Counted from the first letter of the stretch, positions 11,201-22,400 are shown. The stretch: 64,000 nucleotides of DNA from Leishmania donovani (GCF_000227135.1 NC_018233.1:327958-391957); one strand, 5' to 3'. Notes: generated by a model from the sequence alone, not told the origin. Made by a program: numbers and translations.

Positions 11201-11523
11201 CCGCGCAACAGCGGCAGTTGCATTCGACTGCGTCAGCCTACTCCGACGCCCGTCAGCAGCTTTTCTGCACCTCTGGAATCGAGGTCCTGCGCATCACGCA
11301 CCCGACCGGTGTGGTACAGGAGTCACCTGCACCGCTCTCTGCCCTGGCGCGGGATCCCCGGCACTATGACGTGACGCACACCGCCTCGCACTACCCGTCC
11401 ACAACATCAGACCGTCACCTCCTCGCTGCCCACAGCAACGCAGCGCTGCCGGCTCGCTCCCACTTTTCAGGCGCTCAAGTCACCAATGCGTCGGCGACCC
11501 GCAGCACCGGCAGCATACATTAG
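8299..11523 (+). CDS. Hypothetical single-pass membrane protein with long disordered tail
   Basis: 1074 residues from the ATG at 8299. The frame is open back to about 7762. I chose this ATG because the protein then starts with a typical signal peptide: basic residues at 5-12, then the hydrophobic run LLLVVVGTATVATAAG at 13-28. A strong membrane span follows at about 38-60 (FWWWLALGFSGFFIVLLIFT). Upstream in-frame translation looks like pyrimidine-rich UTR. After the span there are roughly 1000 residues rich in Ala, Ser, Pro, Thr and Arg with no recognisable domain, presumably exposed to the cytosol if the signal peptide is cleaved. The C-terminus ends in a Ser/Thr-rich stretch. The function is unknown. 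Alternative starts are ATGs upstream in the same frame, beginning MHPSVTPS and MWTQHRTR. Confidence 0.75.
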   Translation: MWPSRAQQRLPRLLLVVVGTATVATAAGETADGISHDFWWWLALGFSGFFIVLLIFTLLFSWSRSLDASASVPASSLHGRRHQQKQDNVGLFDGATFVSPAVTAMRNASTGMDGTSHGPGEASVSLLQYADHTNRCENAEMMAAALEGGVTPLSHYGEPPAPRPPATTTVLLAGHRPKKVTPASSRRSLDIHFRSAATVAPRAALATPPAAASLPKQLRSFPRAQRHRCPNDLGEVTPEADMDVAVSSLENPLTATDLHRAVPKLLADLVGGSALHSTPAAAAGEGRGGDDTPRDLPLDELTFSGAPALAWHGKPATQPTSPVPLQRASSQPQRSSSSDEVKQYYFGFKRSQETAATAACSELMPRRAWHEAAHAPVHRRSSQARRRPAEVQSEPAPGASREALLTNAPTTTVAAAALASLSPHDGAMFKPLTLTLATMPPFAARESGDATSLTELEPSPQGLHMASEDGAAAAGAATCRSSPRKSQHVSSLSRRRLRPELFRASGDGIPATAKAAVCRAQFNKRPVAQLHSSDARPTRQLLILHAAPASANSKPRGHWRDRPLSSQPPVRSRGGASSSLAAQRTASAGSTTAVRSVSTTVTKGVPQLFFGKRGASPVRPPAAAASSQPTAATAKGARGGSGGTAARRPPIAKPLSVDHLTEALAPALVSPSVFSSVSPQPAAASVARGSPAPTMFTAAGGASISPSGWAVAPHRGSFSPSMNGRSPLHNSPRRKRSASLVTFLDKDDVRAGSEPRGVHAPPPLAQKVQLPQSCELSAGPPSSFYASPSASGSAGAARLERVSDPAAATAATGVDVAPVLRNAGVAVAQGHQILTLPSAAAAVERRRAQSPATREPSAAAPATPPHSATTATPLELPTDVAARRTPAALAQPAFLTTRHHGGGATAAAALTPGPAEESRGIGAEESCDSDDGDSVSSGASTVAAGMLPAAPRGRRGTFTTVPPASTVTAQQRQLHSTASAYSDARQQLFCTSGIEVLRITHPTGVVQESPAPLSALARDPRHYDVTHTASHYPSTTSDRHLLAAHSNAALPARSHFSGAQVTNASATRSTGSIH

Positions 11524-12828
11524 AGGGTGTGAGAGCGGGTTCAGGGAAGGGGGAGGGGAGGTTCTGTCAGCACTCATACTCTACGGACAGCAGCGGGTCC
11601 GCGAGTGAGCGGGTGGGTGCACCCGCCCCACATGCGCACGGCAACGTGCCTCCCCCCTCCCTCCCCCTTCCTTCCTCTCGCCGCACCGAGCGGGCGGGGA
11701 GGGAGGGAAGGGGTGCCCTTGGCACGTGCGGGTCTTGTTCGTTTTCGACCTCGTCGCCGTATGCGCCCGCCTTTCTCCCTTATGGATACAGCGCGCCGAA
11801 AGGCGCGGGAGTTGATGCCAGCAGACACAGGCCCACAGACAGACAGAGCGAGAAAGAGATTCACTTGCGAGCGTCTATTCTCCTTCTCCATTCCCCTGAT
11901 GAGAGTGCAAGCAGCAGCTTGCACGTGTGTGTGTGTAGGGGGGGGGGAGGGCGCCTGGCGAGGTGAGGTGGTACTTGGCGCTGATGGTGGCGTTGGGGAA
12001 GTGGAAACAACGCCTGCGTGTGTACGCGATTGTGTCTGTGTGTCTGTCTTGGTGTTCGCTGATGCTGGATGTCTCTCTCCCGCTCACTCTCCGCTGCCGT
12101 CAATCTCGTCCTCGTCTCTCTCCGTCGTGTTCGTCTCTGTTGGCCGATATACGCATATTCCTTTGTTGGTAAGGCTCTTTCCAGCGTCATCGTTGTTTCG
12201 GTGTGCGTAAGACAACCCTTCCGCCGATGTGCCCCCCTCTCTCTTCCATCCGCTTGCCCCTCCGCCTTGGCTGATGGGTGGGGGCCGGTGTGGGTGGGCA
12301 GGGGAGTACAGGGCACTCGTGCGGTTGCTTACTTCGTGCTCATCGCTGTAACTCCTTAATGCGATCTTCATGTTCTCCTTTCATCTGGTATCGTTGCGGG
12401 AGGGATCCCTCCCCAGCCGTCCCTTGATTGCTGATGAACCTTCCAGCTGTCGGTGACGCTCGCGGCAACGCACACACGTGCACCAACACACTCCGACGCA
12501 CGCCAAGACAGGTGTTCCTGTGCAGTGCTTGCGTTAGCTGTGCCTGCCCCTTTACTCATCTTGATCATCGCCGGCGACGTGACGCATGTGGACTCTGCCC
12601 CCCCCCCCCACGTATTGCTCATCATCCACCGTGTCTCGCCCTGCGCTCTTCTCCTCTCCCCTCTCTCGCGCTCTGCCTGTCTGTGTTCGGCATGTAAGCG
12701 CACAGACGCACGGCCGCTGGCTGCTCAGCTGTCGCTGTTTTGCATCACCAACGGAATACAACCAGCAGTGCTAGCACCCCCTCCCTCTCCCACACCTCCT
12801 CCCCGCCCTCGCGCATCGATCACGTGTC
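11524..12828. other. Intergenic spacer and UTRs, 1.3 kb
   Basis: No gene seen. It contains a (GT)n tract running into ten G at 11938-11947, a run of twelve C at 12598-12609, and long pyrimidine tracts at about 12640-12690 and 12775-12810 upstream of the next gene. Confidence 0.6.
12645..12698 (+). promoter_or_regulatory. Candidate trans-splice acceptor for the 1606-aa gene
   Basis: A C/T-rich tract of about 45 nt is followed by an AG at 12697-12698, about 130 nt before the ATG at 12829. This layout is what spliced-leader addition needs in kinetoplastids. Later AGs near 12768-12776 are alternatives. Confidence 0.35.
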
Positions 12829-15800
12829 ATGGCAGCGATAGCGTCAAAGGACACCGCAGGGGCGGCTGCCGCGGAAATAGAGTCGTGCATGAACCCTTTA
12901 TCGCCTCCACAGGAGTCATCCACGAGGGCACATCAGTGGCGGCTCGTGGATGTTGACAGAGACTCTGCAGCGACGGCACGCCCCGGCACCTCCGTGTGGT
13001 CCATGGACTCTTTCAGAGAATCCACTCTAAGCTCTCCGAGGAGCGACGACGTGGAGCTAGCGATGGTAGCACCCGCTCTATCGTGGAAGGAGGAACGGCG
13101 ACAAGCGTCGGGGGCCGCCGCTGCTGACCGAAAATCACCGCCATTGTCAGGTGCCCCCCTGTCCTTGCAGGATCATGCGGCGGTATCGCATCGACTGCAG
13201 AACCTTCAGATCAGAAACAGGGCACAGAGGCAGGCCGTGCGCAGCAGCGACGTGAAGGAGGATGGCGCCGCCGCCGGTGATGGCGAGTGCCGCTCTTTCA
13301 CAAGGTGCGTGTTGCACTCGGAGGCCACAATGGAGAAGCGGTCGGTCTCGGTGGCGAGAACCCCTAGCACCGCCGCGCCACAGCCTCGCCTAACCGGCGA
13401 GCACCCGCAGCGTGCGCCCCCATCGCAGGCGCAGCAACCCCATCCAAAGCATTCGCCGTTGCTGTCCTTCTGCCAGTCCGCGCCTCACCAGCTGCCACTG
13501 CAGGCGGCGTGGGTCTCCGGTGGCGGCGGTGGCGGCCGTGCCGCCTTGAACCCAGGAGATGAGCCACTTAGCACAGCGTACACAGCGGCGGCGACCTCGG
13601 AGGCGAACAGCACCACATCAGGCATCTTTCCTGCTTCACAGTGGATCCGGGCTACGCTGGGTGTCCTTCCAACGCGTTCTCGTCCCCACAAGGAGACGGT
13701 GGCCACATCACCGTTGCCTCCACAACCGGTGACGTTGGCGTCTCGCAAGAACCCGCCTGCAGCACAGGCGGCCACGCAGCTGCACGAGCGTCGCGTGGCC
13801 GCGGCTCTGCAGTCCCAAAAGGAGATGCGCGAGTTCATGGTGATCATGCGGCGCATGGAGGCTGCGGGCGGAGCCAACGCGGTACGTCGGCAAACACATC
13901 AGCGCCGTCGCCGCGAGACGTGCGACGGTGCTGAGAATGGCCTTTTGGCGTGTTGGCGCGCCTCGCACCAGGCCACCACACCCCGAAGCAACAGCACAGT
14001 CAGCCATCCATCCGAGCAACCATCGTTGCATGGCAGCGCTGGGGCTGGTGACGGCGGCCGCGCCAGCATGGACGGCGAGGGGACAGACAAAGACGAGGCC
14101 AGGTCCTCGGCCACCTTCTCCGAGATGACGGAGCTCGACGAAGACGACCATATTGTCGCCACCCCCGGTCCCTACCTTCGCACGGGTAGTGCAGCTGGGC
14201 CTGTGCAGGCTACGCGGGTTCGCGGACGTCGCCGCGGAGCGCGCGGCGCTTCTGAAGTGGTGTCCTCCAAAACGTTAGCTGCCTCGGCGGAGGTAGCCGC
14301 TGCTGCAAACATGTCCCGCATGGCGGTCTACAAGCTGCGCGATCGGACGGCGCGGGGGTGGGTCGCGCTGCAGCACAGACGGGTAGCGTGCATGCGCGCC
14401 GGGACGCCGGTGCTACAGCGCGAGATTCAAGCGAGTCAGCAACGACTGCTGCACGCCTACAAGGGCAACACAGAAGGTAGTGGTGCGGGTGTGCAGGCGC
14501 AAGCGGGGCCCCGCGAGGCCATTGTGGAGGCTGCGACCACGGATGACGGGCTGATGAGCGTGGCAGGACTGCCAGATGGTACACCGAATCTCTTTAAGGT
14601 TCCGGTGGCTGGCAATCTGATGGCGCTGACCGTCTCGTGGGGCGGCATCCCCGACGATGTGCAGCCCGACGACGGCGCTGCCAGTAGCGATGACGACAGC
14701 GTTGATAGCGATTTCTTGAACATGAGGCACTCGGCGGCGAATGCGAAGCGTGTGACGCAGGCACCAGCGGCGGACAGAGAGGCAGACGGGGTCAGGGGGA
14801 AGAAGAACAGCGGTGGCGGTAGTGGCGTCGGCGGCGGCAAGGACTCGGACCCACTTTGGTTTGGCGGTGATACTCCCCTCGCGTTGATCGCGGCGCCGGA
14901 TCAGCGTAGGACATCGCTGGCGCGATCCTCTTCTACGCTCAGCAACGGCACCTTGCGCACCGCCAACGCCCAGACGTTGACATCCGCTTCGTGTCTTCTC
15001 GGTGGCGACGTGGCGACTCTAGAGCAGGCGGCCGACAACACCACGTGCCTCTCAGCGCGTGCGTCCGTGGCCGCTGCCGCAGCTTCAGGTGCGGCAGCGG
15101 CCGAAGAGGAGCAGTACCTACGCAACGAGCTACAGCGACGCCTGGCACAGGCAAGCGAGTGCACCATATACGGGCTGCACAACGCGCTGTGCGGCACGCG
15201 GGGTGGCCACCCATCCAGGCCTGCGAGGACGGCAGCTGCTGCTACAGACCCCGGAGTCGTTGTTGGTGGTGCTGATGCGGCCCCGCTCAGCTCACCGGAG
15301 GTAGCGGCGCGCCGGCATCACCTGGGACAGAGCGCTACGTCACCCGATCTGCGATTCCCAGCGCAGCAGACTTTGAGTCGGCGCACGTCTGTGAAGATGC
15401 CTTCCATCATACAGACACGTAACGCCGCGATCACAACCCCTGCGTCCGCGACAGCTGCCGGCGCGCTGGAGCGACGTGCCGATGCATCCCTCTTTCCCCC
15501 TGACTCCTGCGGCTCCCCGAATCGGCGAAAGCGTCAGGGCCGTGCCCAACTCGGAAGCGACGCGGCAAACTCGATGAGTGTACTCAGCTCTGTCCCCGCT
15601 GCGCCGCTCTCCACGCTGCTTTTACCCCTCGGGGGCGGCGGCGGCACGGCGGCGGCTGCGCGACCGCGCGCTGTGGCGGCACAGGCCATCACCTCTGTGC
15701 CATCTGCCTTCGGCGCGCAGACACCCGCGGACAGCCTTGCCGCCGCCGCCGCCGTGCCACCGCCGTCCGGCCGCCCCCGACGCAAGAAGAGCTTTCCAAA

Positions 15801-17649
15801 GCAGAAGACCGTGCGCCGACACAAGCCGCTGCCGCCTGTCATCGGCGTCGGCGAGCACGCAGCGGTGCTGCTCCAGCAGGAGTTGCTGGCTACGCGACGG
15901 TGGGAGCTGGAGGCGGAGCAGGCGCACGCCCACGACATTGAATGCACCTGCGCCATGCTGCAGCGACTGCGCCCGCTGCGAGAGCAGATGATGGCGTGCG
16001 ACACGTGCCCGGGCACGCGGCGCACTGGCGCGGCGAAGCGTGTCGCTGAGGAGCCAACCAATCCACTGCTGCTGATGCGCAGCCGCACACTGCTATCACA
16101 GATGGCGACGCCACCGGACGCGGCGCTCGCGACGCCAACGCCGTTGCCGCCACCACCGCCGCCGGGGCTGTCGAATGCACGACTCCGCAGCACCGCTGTA
16201 ACTGCGAAGGGGATAGCGGCATCCCCGCCTCCGAGGCGCAACAAGGCGGACGCCGCCATCGCCCGTTCGCACCTGCCGCAGGCGGTGCTGTGCCGTCAAC
16301 GGCAGCTGATCTACGACGAGGCGGTGCGGCTGGACACTGGGAACCGGCTCGAGGCGCACACCGCCTACCTTGATGCCCTCACTCAACTCGCGCACAAGCA
16401 CGTGCCCTCCGTATCGTGGCCTGCGGTGTCAGCGCTCATGAGCGAATTACGCGATCGCTTACAGCGCGAAGCGCAGCTGACGATCGGCGCTCCGTCAGCC
16501 ACATGGGATGGCACAGCTAGTAAGCCGACCGTGCAGGCGGCCGCGATATCGTCGTCCTCGTCGGCGCTGGCGCTGACGGCGACGAAGCCAACGGCGAGGC
16601 GACTCAGCTCATCCTCCACGACGCCCTCACTGTTGCGGACCTCTGCGGCACTCCAAGCAAACCCACCAGCGCCACCGCCGTCCGCGCAACAGTATGGTGG
16701 CCTGCAGCAGCTCATCGCTACCCACCTCGGCGTGCTCGAGTTGACGCAATGGCCGGTGCAGGAGGTGTTGCAGCACCTCGCAGCTCTCTATCGCGTCCCG
16801 CTCTCCCTCCTGCACGAGTGGATCGCGGAGCAGCAGCGGCGCTACTCGCGCCCGTACAGCTACGAAGAACGCTTTCTTGCAGTTGATTGCACCATTGCCG
16901 GGCGCGCGGCCACGGCCGACGCGGTGCTGCGACTCACGCTGCACCGCTGCCGTCGACCACCACTGGCACCGCTTCAAATCTCGCCGAGGACGGCAGGTAG
17001 CGAGAGAACGGGCTACGTCAACAGCCTCCAGCAGCAGCAGCCTTCTGGAGAGGAAGGGGGCCTGTACTACATTCGGGTGCGGTCGGCAGTGCAGTCCGTG
17101 GCGTCCACGGCGGTGCCGCTGAGCTTGACGGCAGCAGTCCCATTCTCGGGGGCGGCCGCCCCCGTGCGCGCCTTTTCGGCGTCGTCCGGCAAAGGCGCGC
17201 ACTCGTTGACGGTGCGCTCGCTCTCTGCGATGGCCTCCGATGCCTCCACGCTGCCGCCCTCATCGTGTGCCAGGGCTCTCAACTTTCTCGGCCAGACCTT
17301 GATTGTGAACTTGCTCTCCGCCGCCGCTACCGCCTCCGGCCGCTCGAGGGATCACCGGCGCCGCACCGCGACCAGAGGAACCCTTATCCACCGCAGCAAT
17401 GGCAGCAGCGGCGCTGACGCCGACGCGGAGACCGACGGCTCTGTACTGATGGTGGAGCTGATGCAGGCAGGTTGCACAACCCCTCTGGCGTGCGGGGAGC
17501 TAAACCTGCGCAAGCTCGGCTTCAACGCGCACAACACGAACAATGGCGGCGGCGGCGGCAGTCGGATGCGCGCGCAGAACGTGCAGATCGCGCTGAGGCG
17601 CAAAGGCTACCGAAGCGCGATGCTGAGGACGACGCTGGAGATGATGTGA
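12829..17649 (+). CDS. Large hypothetical protein, possible C2-like C-terminal region
   Basis: 1606 residues from the first ATG after a pyrimidine tract. The N-terminal 950 residues are mostly low complexity, with short charged helical pieces such as QKEMREFMVIMRRMEAA near residue 330. More structured sequence starts near residue 1000: a helical stretch with ATRRWELEAEQAHAHDIEC and CDTC, then residues about 1145-1215 (helical, RQRQLIYDEAVRLDTGNRLE), then about 1289-1385. The last 320 residues alternate beta-like strands (FLAVDCTIAGRA, AVLRLTLHRCRRPP, YYIRVRSAVQS, TLIVNLLSAAAT, LMVELMQAG, NVQIALRRKGYR). This pattern resembles a C2-type sandwich interrupted by low-complexity loops. That fold is inference from pattern only. 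No catalytic motif, signal peptide or membrane span is evident. Function unknown. Confidence 0.75.
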   Translation: MAAIASKDTAGAAAAEIESCMNPLSPPQESSTRAHQWRLVDVDRDSAATARPGTSVWSMDSFRESTLSSPRSDDVELAMVAPALSWKEERRQASGAAAADRKSPPLSGAPLSLQDHAAVSHRLQNLQIRNRAQRQAVRSSDVKEDGAAAGDGECRSFTRCVLHSEATMEKRSVSVARTPSTAAPQPRLTGEHPQRAPPSQAQQPHPKHSPLLSFCQSAPHQLPLQAAWVSGGGGGGRAALNPGDEPLSTAYTAAATSEANSTTSGIFPASQWIRATLGVLPTRSRPHKETVATSPLPPQPVTLASRKNPPAAQAATQLHERRVAAALQSQKEMREFMVIMRRMEAAGGANAVRRQTHQRRRRETCDGAENGLLACWRASHQATTPRSNSTVSHPSEQPSLHGSAGAGDGGRASMDGEGTDKDEARSSATFSEMTELDEDDHIVATPGPYLRTGSAAGPVQATRVRGRRRGARGASEVVSSKTLAASAEVAAAANMSRMAVYKLRDRTARGWVALQHRRVACMRAGTPVLQREIQASQQRLLHAYKGNTEGSGAGVQAQAGPREAIVEAATTDDGLMSVAGLPDGTPNLFKVPVAGNLMALTVSWGGIPDDVQPDDGAASSDDDSVDSDFLNMRHSAANAKRVTQAPAADREADGVRGKKNSGGGSGVGGGKDSDPLWFGGDTPLALIAAPDQRRTSLARSSSTLSNGTLRTANAQTLTSASCLLGGDVATLEQAADNTTCLSARASVAAAAASGAAAAEEEQYLRNELQRRLAQASECTIYGLHNALCGTRGGHPSRPARTAAAATDPGVVVGGADAAPLSSPEVAARRHHLGQSATSPDLRFPAQQTLSRRTSVKMPSIIQTRNAAITTPASATAAGALERRADASLFPPDSCGSPNRRKRQGRAQLGSDAANSMSVLSSVPAAPLSTLLLPLGGGGGTAAAARPRAVAAQAITSVPSAFGAQTPADSLAAAAAVPPPSGRPRRKKSFPKQKTVRRHKPLPPVIGVGEHAAVLLQQELLATRRWELEAEQAHAHDIECTCAMLQRLRPLREQMMACDTCPGTRRTGAAKRVAEEPTNPLLLMRSRTLLSQMATPPDAALATPTPLPPPPPPGLSNARLRSTAVTAKGIAASPPPRRNKADAAIARSHLPQAVLCRQRQLIYDEAVRLDTGNRLEAHTAYLDALTQLAHKHVPSVSWPAVSALMSELRDRLQREAQLTIGAPSATWDGTASKPTVQAAAISSSSSALALTATKPTARRLSSSSTTPSLLRTSAALQANPPAPPPSAQQYGGLQQLIATHLGVLELTQWPVQEVLQHLAALYRVPLSLLHEWIAEQQRRYSRPYSYEERFLAVDCTIAGRAATADAVLRLTLHRCRRPPLAPLQISPRTAGSERTGYVNSLQQQQPSGEEGGLYYIRVRSAVQSVASTAVPLSLTAAVPFSGAAAPVRAFSASSGKGAHSLTVRSLSAMASDASTLPPSSCARALNFLGQTLIVNLLSAAATASGRSRDHRRRTATRGTLIHRSNGSSGADADAETDGSVLMVELMQAGCTTPLACGELNLRKLGFNAHNTNNGGGGGSRMRAQNVQIALRRKGYRSAMLRTTLEMM

Positions 17650-19203
17650 AATGGTGGCGGCGGTGGTTCTGGTGCGTGCCTTCACCACCATGTGAGGATC
17701 TCCTTGGCGACGATGTCGCATGCATCGTTCCTTCCTTTCCGTCTTTTGCGATATATGTGCCGGTATGCCTGCTTGCGCGTATGATGTACGCTATACAATG
17801 TAGAGAGAGGGGGCATGGGGCGACCCAACACACAGGCGCTGACCTCTTCTACCATCCTCCCCCCGCACGCGTTTCTGTGTCAGTTCTGTGTGCAACTGCC
17901 GCTTCTGAACACCAGGCCCCGCCCCTCCTCTCGTTCTCCCTTGCTCTCTCCGCAGATTTGCTCAACTCGGTTGGCGCCCGGCAGGAGCACAGAAGGGTGA
18001 AGGGGCTGCCAGCATCGTTCGGAGCAGAGAGGGGGTGAGAGAGCGGTGAGCCAGCGGGTGCCTGCCTGCCTTTCCGTCTCTCTCTCTATCTCGCCCTCCT
18101 CTGTGGCGTGAACACGGACACAGGCGCGCAGGCAGCAGCACGCACGACGCGTGCTGGCGCTCCGCGAACGTGCGCTCATGTAACAAATATGTGGTCCATG
18201 GACTTGCGGTTTCCTTGTTTCTGGCTTGTTTCCCCCCCGGCTCGCTTCTGCCGGCACACGCGCGCCTTTACGTGGCTTGTGCAGCCTCACGCTTCCTTCG
18301 CGGCCGCGTCGAAAGTTCGCGTTCGGCTTGTGGTTGACGCCGCATCGTGTCTATGCCTGATGGCCTAGGCCATCGCCCTACCCCCTCGCCTTCACCCCGG
18401 ACCCGATGTGGCGACCTCTGGCGGTCCATTCCTCTCCTTGTCTCTGTCTGTCTCGGAAACCCTCGCTTGCGACTCGCTCAGCAGCCAAGCTGAAGGAGAA
18501 GCTCGGCCACAATATTGCGTGCATGACAAAACAGAGGGAGGGGGAGGGGGGAGGACGGTGAAGTGGCGGGGCCCCATCGATGGATGCGCTGAAAAGGGGT
18601 GGGGCGTGGCAGCTGGGATAGGTTGTGCATACGCGTCCATGTAGTCGCGCAGCACAGCCCTCCTGCCGTTGCTGCATCATCGTGCCGTTCGCCTTCCAGG
18701 CCTCCGGCCGCTCTTCTCTCCTTTCTTGTCCAAGCTGATGGCGCACGCACACGCATGTGCGCACCCCCCCCCTTCACTGATCCTCCCGTTCTTCACTCTC
18801 CGTCTACTTCCATGGTGGCAGTGCAAAGCCAGACAACACCCCCACCCCTAACCCCGAGAAAAGCGGTTGGCCCCCTGAACGCCACCACTACCAGCGCGAT
18901 CATCAGCGCGCGTTGCCTGTCTCCGTCTCTGTCAGCCTCCTCGTGTGCTGCCCTCGGACACTCTTTCCTGCCTTCCACATCCTCCGTCTATCATCCTATC
19001 ACGAGCGTCTACCGCATGCGGCTAACGTAACGCAGCGGCGCGAAGGTAACAAGCGCAGACGAAATCTAAGAAGGCCAACGGAGAGGTGGTGCGTTGTGTG
19101 GGACGAGGGAAGAAGGGAGGGAGAGAGGGGGGGGGGGCTGTCAACGTGTGAAAGCTATACCAGCGCGCACACATACACCCCTTCATCTTGTCTGTCTCGC
19201 TGC

Positions 19204-19224
19204 GGGGGGGGGGCGGGTAGCGGG
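19204..19224 (+). other. Guanine-run motif with G-quadruplex potential
   Basis: Ten G are followed by C, GGG, a TAGC spacer and GGG. The ten-G run can supply two G-tracts, so four short tracts are present within 21 nt. It lies about 220 nt before the ATG of the 3592-aa gene, upstream of the candidate splice acceptor, so it may not be in the mature mRNA. Confidence 0.3.
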
Positions 19225-19309
19225 TCAGCGTGACGGCGTGCCGGCTGCTTTGCTTCACCGCTGTTGTCTGCCCTCGTGTGTGCGCGCGACACGCCTCGCG
19301 CACTCGTCC

Positions 19310-19399
19310 ACCACCCCCACTCCTCTTCTTCGCGTTGTGCTTCTGTTCGGTCTCCGCTCCCGCTCGACCGCTGTGTGCTTCGGGGCGTTGGCTTTGTAG
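19310..19399 (+). promoter_or_regulatory. Candidate trans-splice acceptor for the 3592-aa gene
   Basis: A long C/T-rich region (about 19311-19378) precedes an AG at 19398-19399, only 43 nt from the ATG at 19443. Spacing and composition fit a kinetoplastid spliced-leader acceptor. Confidence 0.35.
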
Positions 19400-19442
19400 C
19401 GGACTCGAAGCACACGAGTGAGGAGAGGGCTGCGGCGGCGCG

Positions 19443-22400
19443 ATGCAGCGACGTGGCTGGCGCCCTGGCCATGACCCTCCTGGGTCCTCGCCAGTGACCT
19501 GGCTCTCTAATACGAGTTGCACTTTCTCCTACGCATCATCGGCGGCGGCGCGGGGCGCGCTGATCTGTGGCGCTGCTGCAGCTTCGATAGTGGAGACGCA
19601 GCAGCTGGCGGACGCAGCGGCGCGAGCGAGATGCCGCGCACATTGTCGATGCGGAAGCGCCGCCACGGCGCTACGGCGATCGAGCCTTCAACTGCCGACT
19701 CGGCGCCTGCAGTCCTCCACACTTGCCAGTGCCCCGTTTATTGTCACACGGAAGTGCCCACTGCACACGGCGTCGTCGCCACCGCCATGTGCTGAGCCTG
19801 CGCCGCAGGGCCACAGCGGCGGTGACGGCCGTTTTTCTGTGCCGACCCCATCAGCCGCAGCGGCTGCAACGGATTCGACGCGGCAGGAAGTGGTGCACCG
19901 CAGACGACAGGCAAAGCGGGCGGCTGCGCGCAGTGAGAGCGCCTCCACCAGCGCCGAAAAGCGCGCGAGCGAGGAAGCGGGCCGATACGGTCGTGATGCG
20001 CGTGACACCAGCAGTGGCCACCCCCGGCACACAAAACAGCCCCTGTCAGCCGCCGCCGCCTCACAGAGGACGCCCATGCCAGCGCGGCAAGACGAATGCA
20101 TCCCGGGCCAGGGGCCAGCACTTCTGGAAGCGGCCCGACTTCCTGCTCCGCCGACGCGTTACAACGCCACGCCGGAGTCCATCTGCAGCTACCTTCTTAC
20201 CCTTCGCCGCGCGGTCAGCTGCAACCGCGCCGGAACTCACCTCTCGAGTATGACGCGCCGAGCTGCCCTGGTTTTCATGCATCAGATCCTGCCGACACTC
20301 ATGGCGATGCCGCCGGTGCCGGAGGCTGATCTGCTGACGGGGTCAACGGTGTCAACACCCGGGGGCGATGCCGCAGTTGAGCGACACGATGTGGAATCGG
20401 GGGCAAGCAGTAGCATTGCCGACGCCGCGCGCGCGAGCTGCGACGTCGAGCCTCTCGCTCATCCTTCTTTTCCACCTCAGCCGCCGCCCCGTGCGTCTCA
20501 TCCGAACACGCTTGAGTCGCTTCCTGCCAGTGCCGATGCGTCCCGGCAGCTGAAAGAGTGGGGCAAGGGGACCGTTCCGTGGACAGAGCCGCTTGCGGAA
20601 GCCATTCTGCTGATGTGCAACAGGCTTGATTGCGAGATACGTCAAATGTGGGTCGCGCGAGCCGCGCTGCTCTACCTTGTGTTCGAAGAGGGGAAGGCCT
20701 GTGCAGACCCCCTGCAGCCGCAGCCCGCTGCGTTGGGCGCCCCTGCGAGCAGCCCGACGCGCACGCCAAGGAGTACTCTGAACGACAAGGCGCAGCTGGC
20801 GCTCGCGCTGATGCGGACGCTGGAGGTGCATCGTCGTCAGAGTCGCCTGATGCGTGAGGTGCTGCGCCCGGTGACGATGCGGTTTGCACTGCAGCTGCGC
20901 GAGAAAGCCAATGCTGCGGCGTCTTCCGACGGGCTCGGCAGCCGCGGGGAAGCTGCGGCGGTGGCGCTCTCGGAGCTGAGGAGCCGTGATAGGCGTGCTG
21001 CGGGCGTGGGTGGCGACGGCAAGGTCGCCGCGCATGCATCATTCGTGCCGCGTGCCGTTGCCGCGCCCTTGCCCCCGCGTGAGAGTTCCTTTGTGAATCT
21101 CGAGCGCTACCTTGCAGATGGGCTGCTGCCACTGCTCTACGGCGAGTTCGTCCACTACTGCCGCGCTGTTGAGCAGTGGCATGACTGTAGCTACCGTGCA
21201 GTGGCCCATACCACTGTGGAGGCAACGACGGCGGCCGCCAGCACAGCGGCAGCCGCACCGGCTGCCTCACCACAGCAGCAGCACGCTCCCCGTCCAAGTG
21301 CACAGGACGGCGGCACGTGCTTGCCTTACATGTCGCGCGCTGACATCGAAACTTTTTCGCTGCTCGCCGCGGTGCTGCACCGGGCCCTCGGCCTGCGCGG
21401 TGTGGCTCGCTGCGGCGACGAGGTTTATTTTGACTTGAACGGGCACGGCGCAGATGCGTACACATCTGTGGCGCCGAGATCTCACGGGATCGCCAGCGAC
21501 CCGAGCGGAGGTGTGGGAGCTTCTGCCGACCATCTCCAATACGGGCGAGAGCAGTTGCGTGGGTCCATGACAGATGCTGCTCCTGCTGGCGCACCGCGGC
21601 CTCCGAGGAAGCCGCGGTGCCAGCCGGCTGTGCCGCTGCGGGCATTGCGGCTCACGATTGAGGCCATCACCGCAAGGCTCGACGCGGATGGCGGACCTCA
21701 CACAGGAGCGCAGGAGCTGGTCTCCCGGAATTCGATGCAGCAGGTGCGCGCGGGCTACGATGTGCGAACCTATTCCCCGCCGCCGTTTGTGCCGCCGCTG
21801 GACGCACGGGGAGCGCGCGGCGGCGGCGACCCATCTCCGCCGTCTTCAGCGTCATCGCCCACATCGAGGTTTGGCGGGGCAGCAGCGTCCTCTTCCGCGC
21901 GATCACCGCGTGTGCCCTCGGCAACGGCGCCATCGCCGAAGGCCGCGCGAGAGGGACGCTGTCATGGTGGTTGCAAGGGCCACGACTGCATGACGACAGG
22001 CAGTGGATCACCGCGCACCACGACGACGACGCCGTCGCCGTTGGACGGATTTGGCAACTTTAATATCGGTAGCTTCTTGCCGATTCTCACCCTATGCGCC
22101 CACGACCGCTCTTTCAACATTTTCGTGACGACTGCAGCAGACAGGACCGGCGTCCATGCTGCGACGACGTCGGTCGCTGGCAGCGCCAGTCCCGCAAGTC
22201 CGACGCCAGCGGCGGAGCCCAGTGCACCGCCCGAGGAGGACGTGTCGGCCCTCGCCGCCGCCGTCTCGAGGCTTCTTCTCCTTGGTGTATACTGGGCACC
22301 GCTCTGCCGGACGTACCAGCTGCCCGCGGTGCTGGCCTTCTTCGCTCGCGCGACGACAGTGGAGCTGACGCATGCCGCTGCAGAGAAGAGCACGTCAGCA

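Larger units (their letters stand above)
17650..19442. other. Intergenic spacer and UTRs, 1.8 kb
   Basis: No gene seen. It holds purine/pyrimidine-asymmetric blocks (G-rich near 18535-18560, C/T-rich near 17920-17950 and 18710-18790), a G run at 19129-19138, and a G-quadruplex-like motif at 19204-19224. Open frames here are short and shift composition. Confidence 0.55.

Noticed and set aside
20299..21645. 448-aa open frame on the minus strand
   Set aside because: It lies wholly antisense to the 3592-aa gene. Its Arg/His/Ala/Ser-rich composition is typical of shadow frames in very GC-rich coding DNA, and no minus-strand gene fits the one-direction array.
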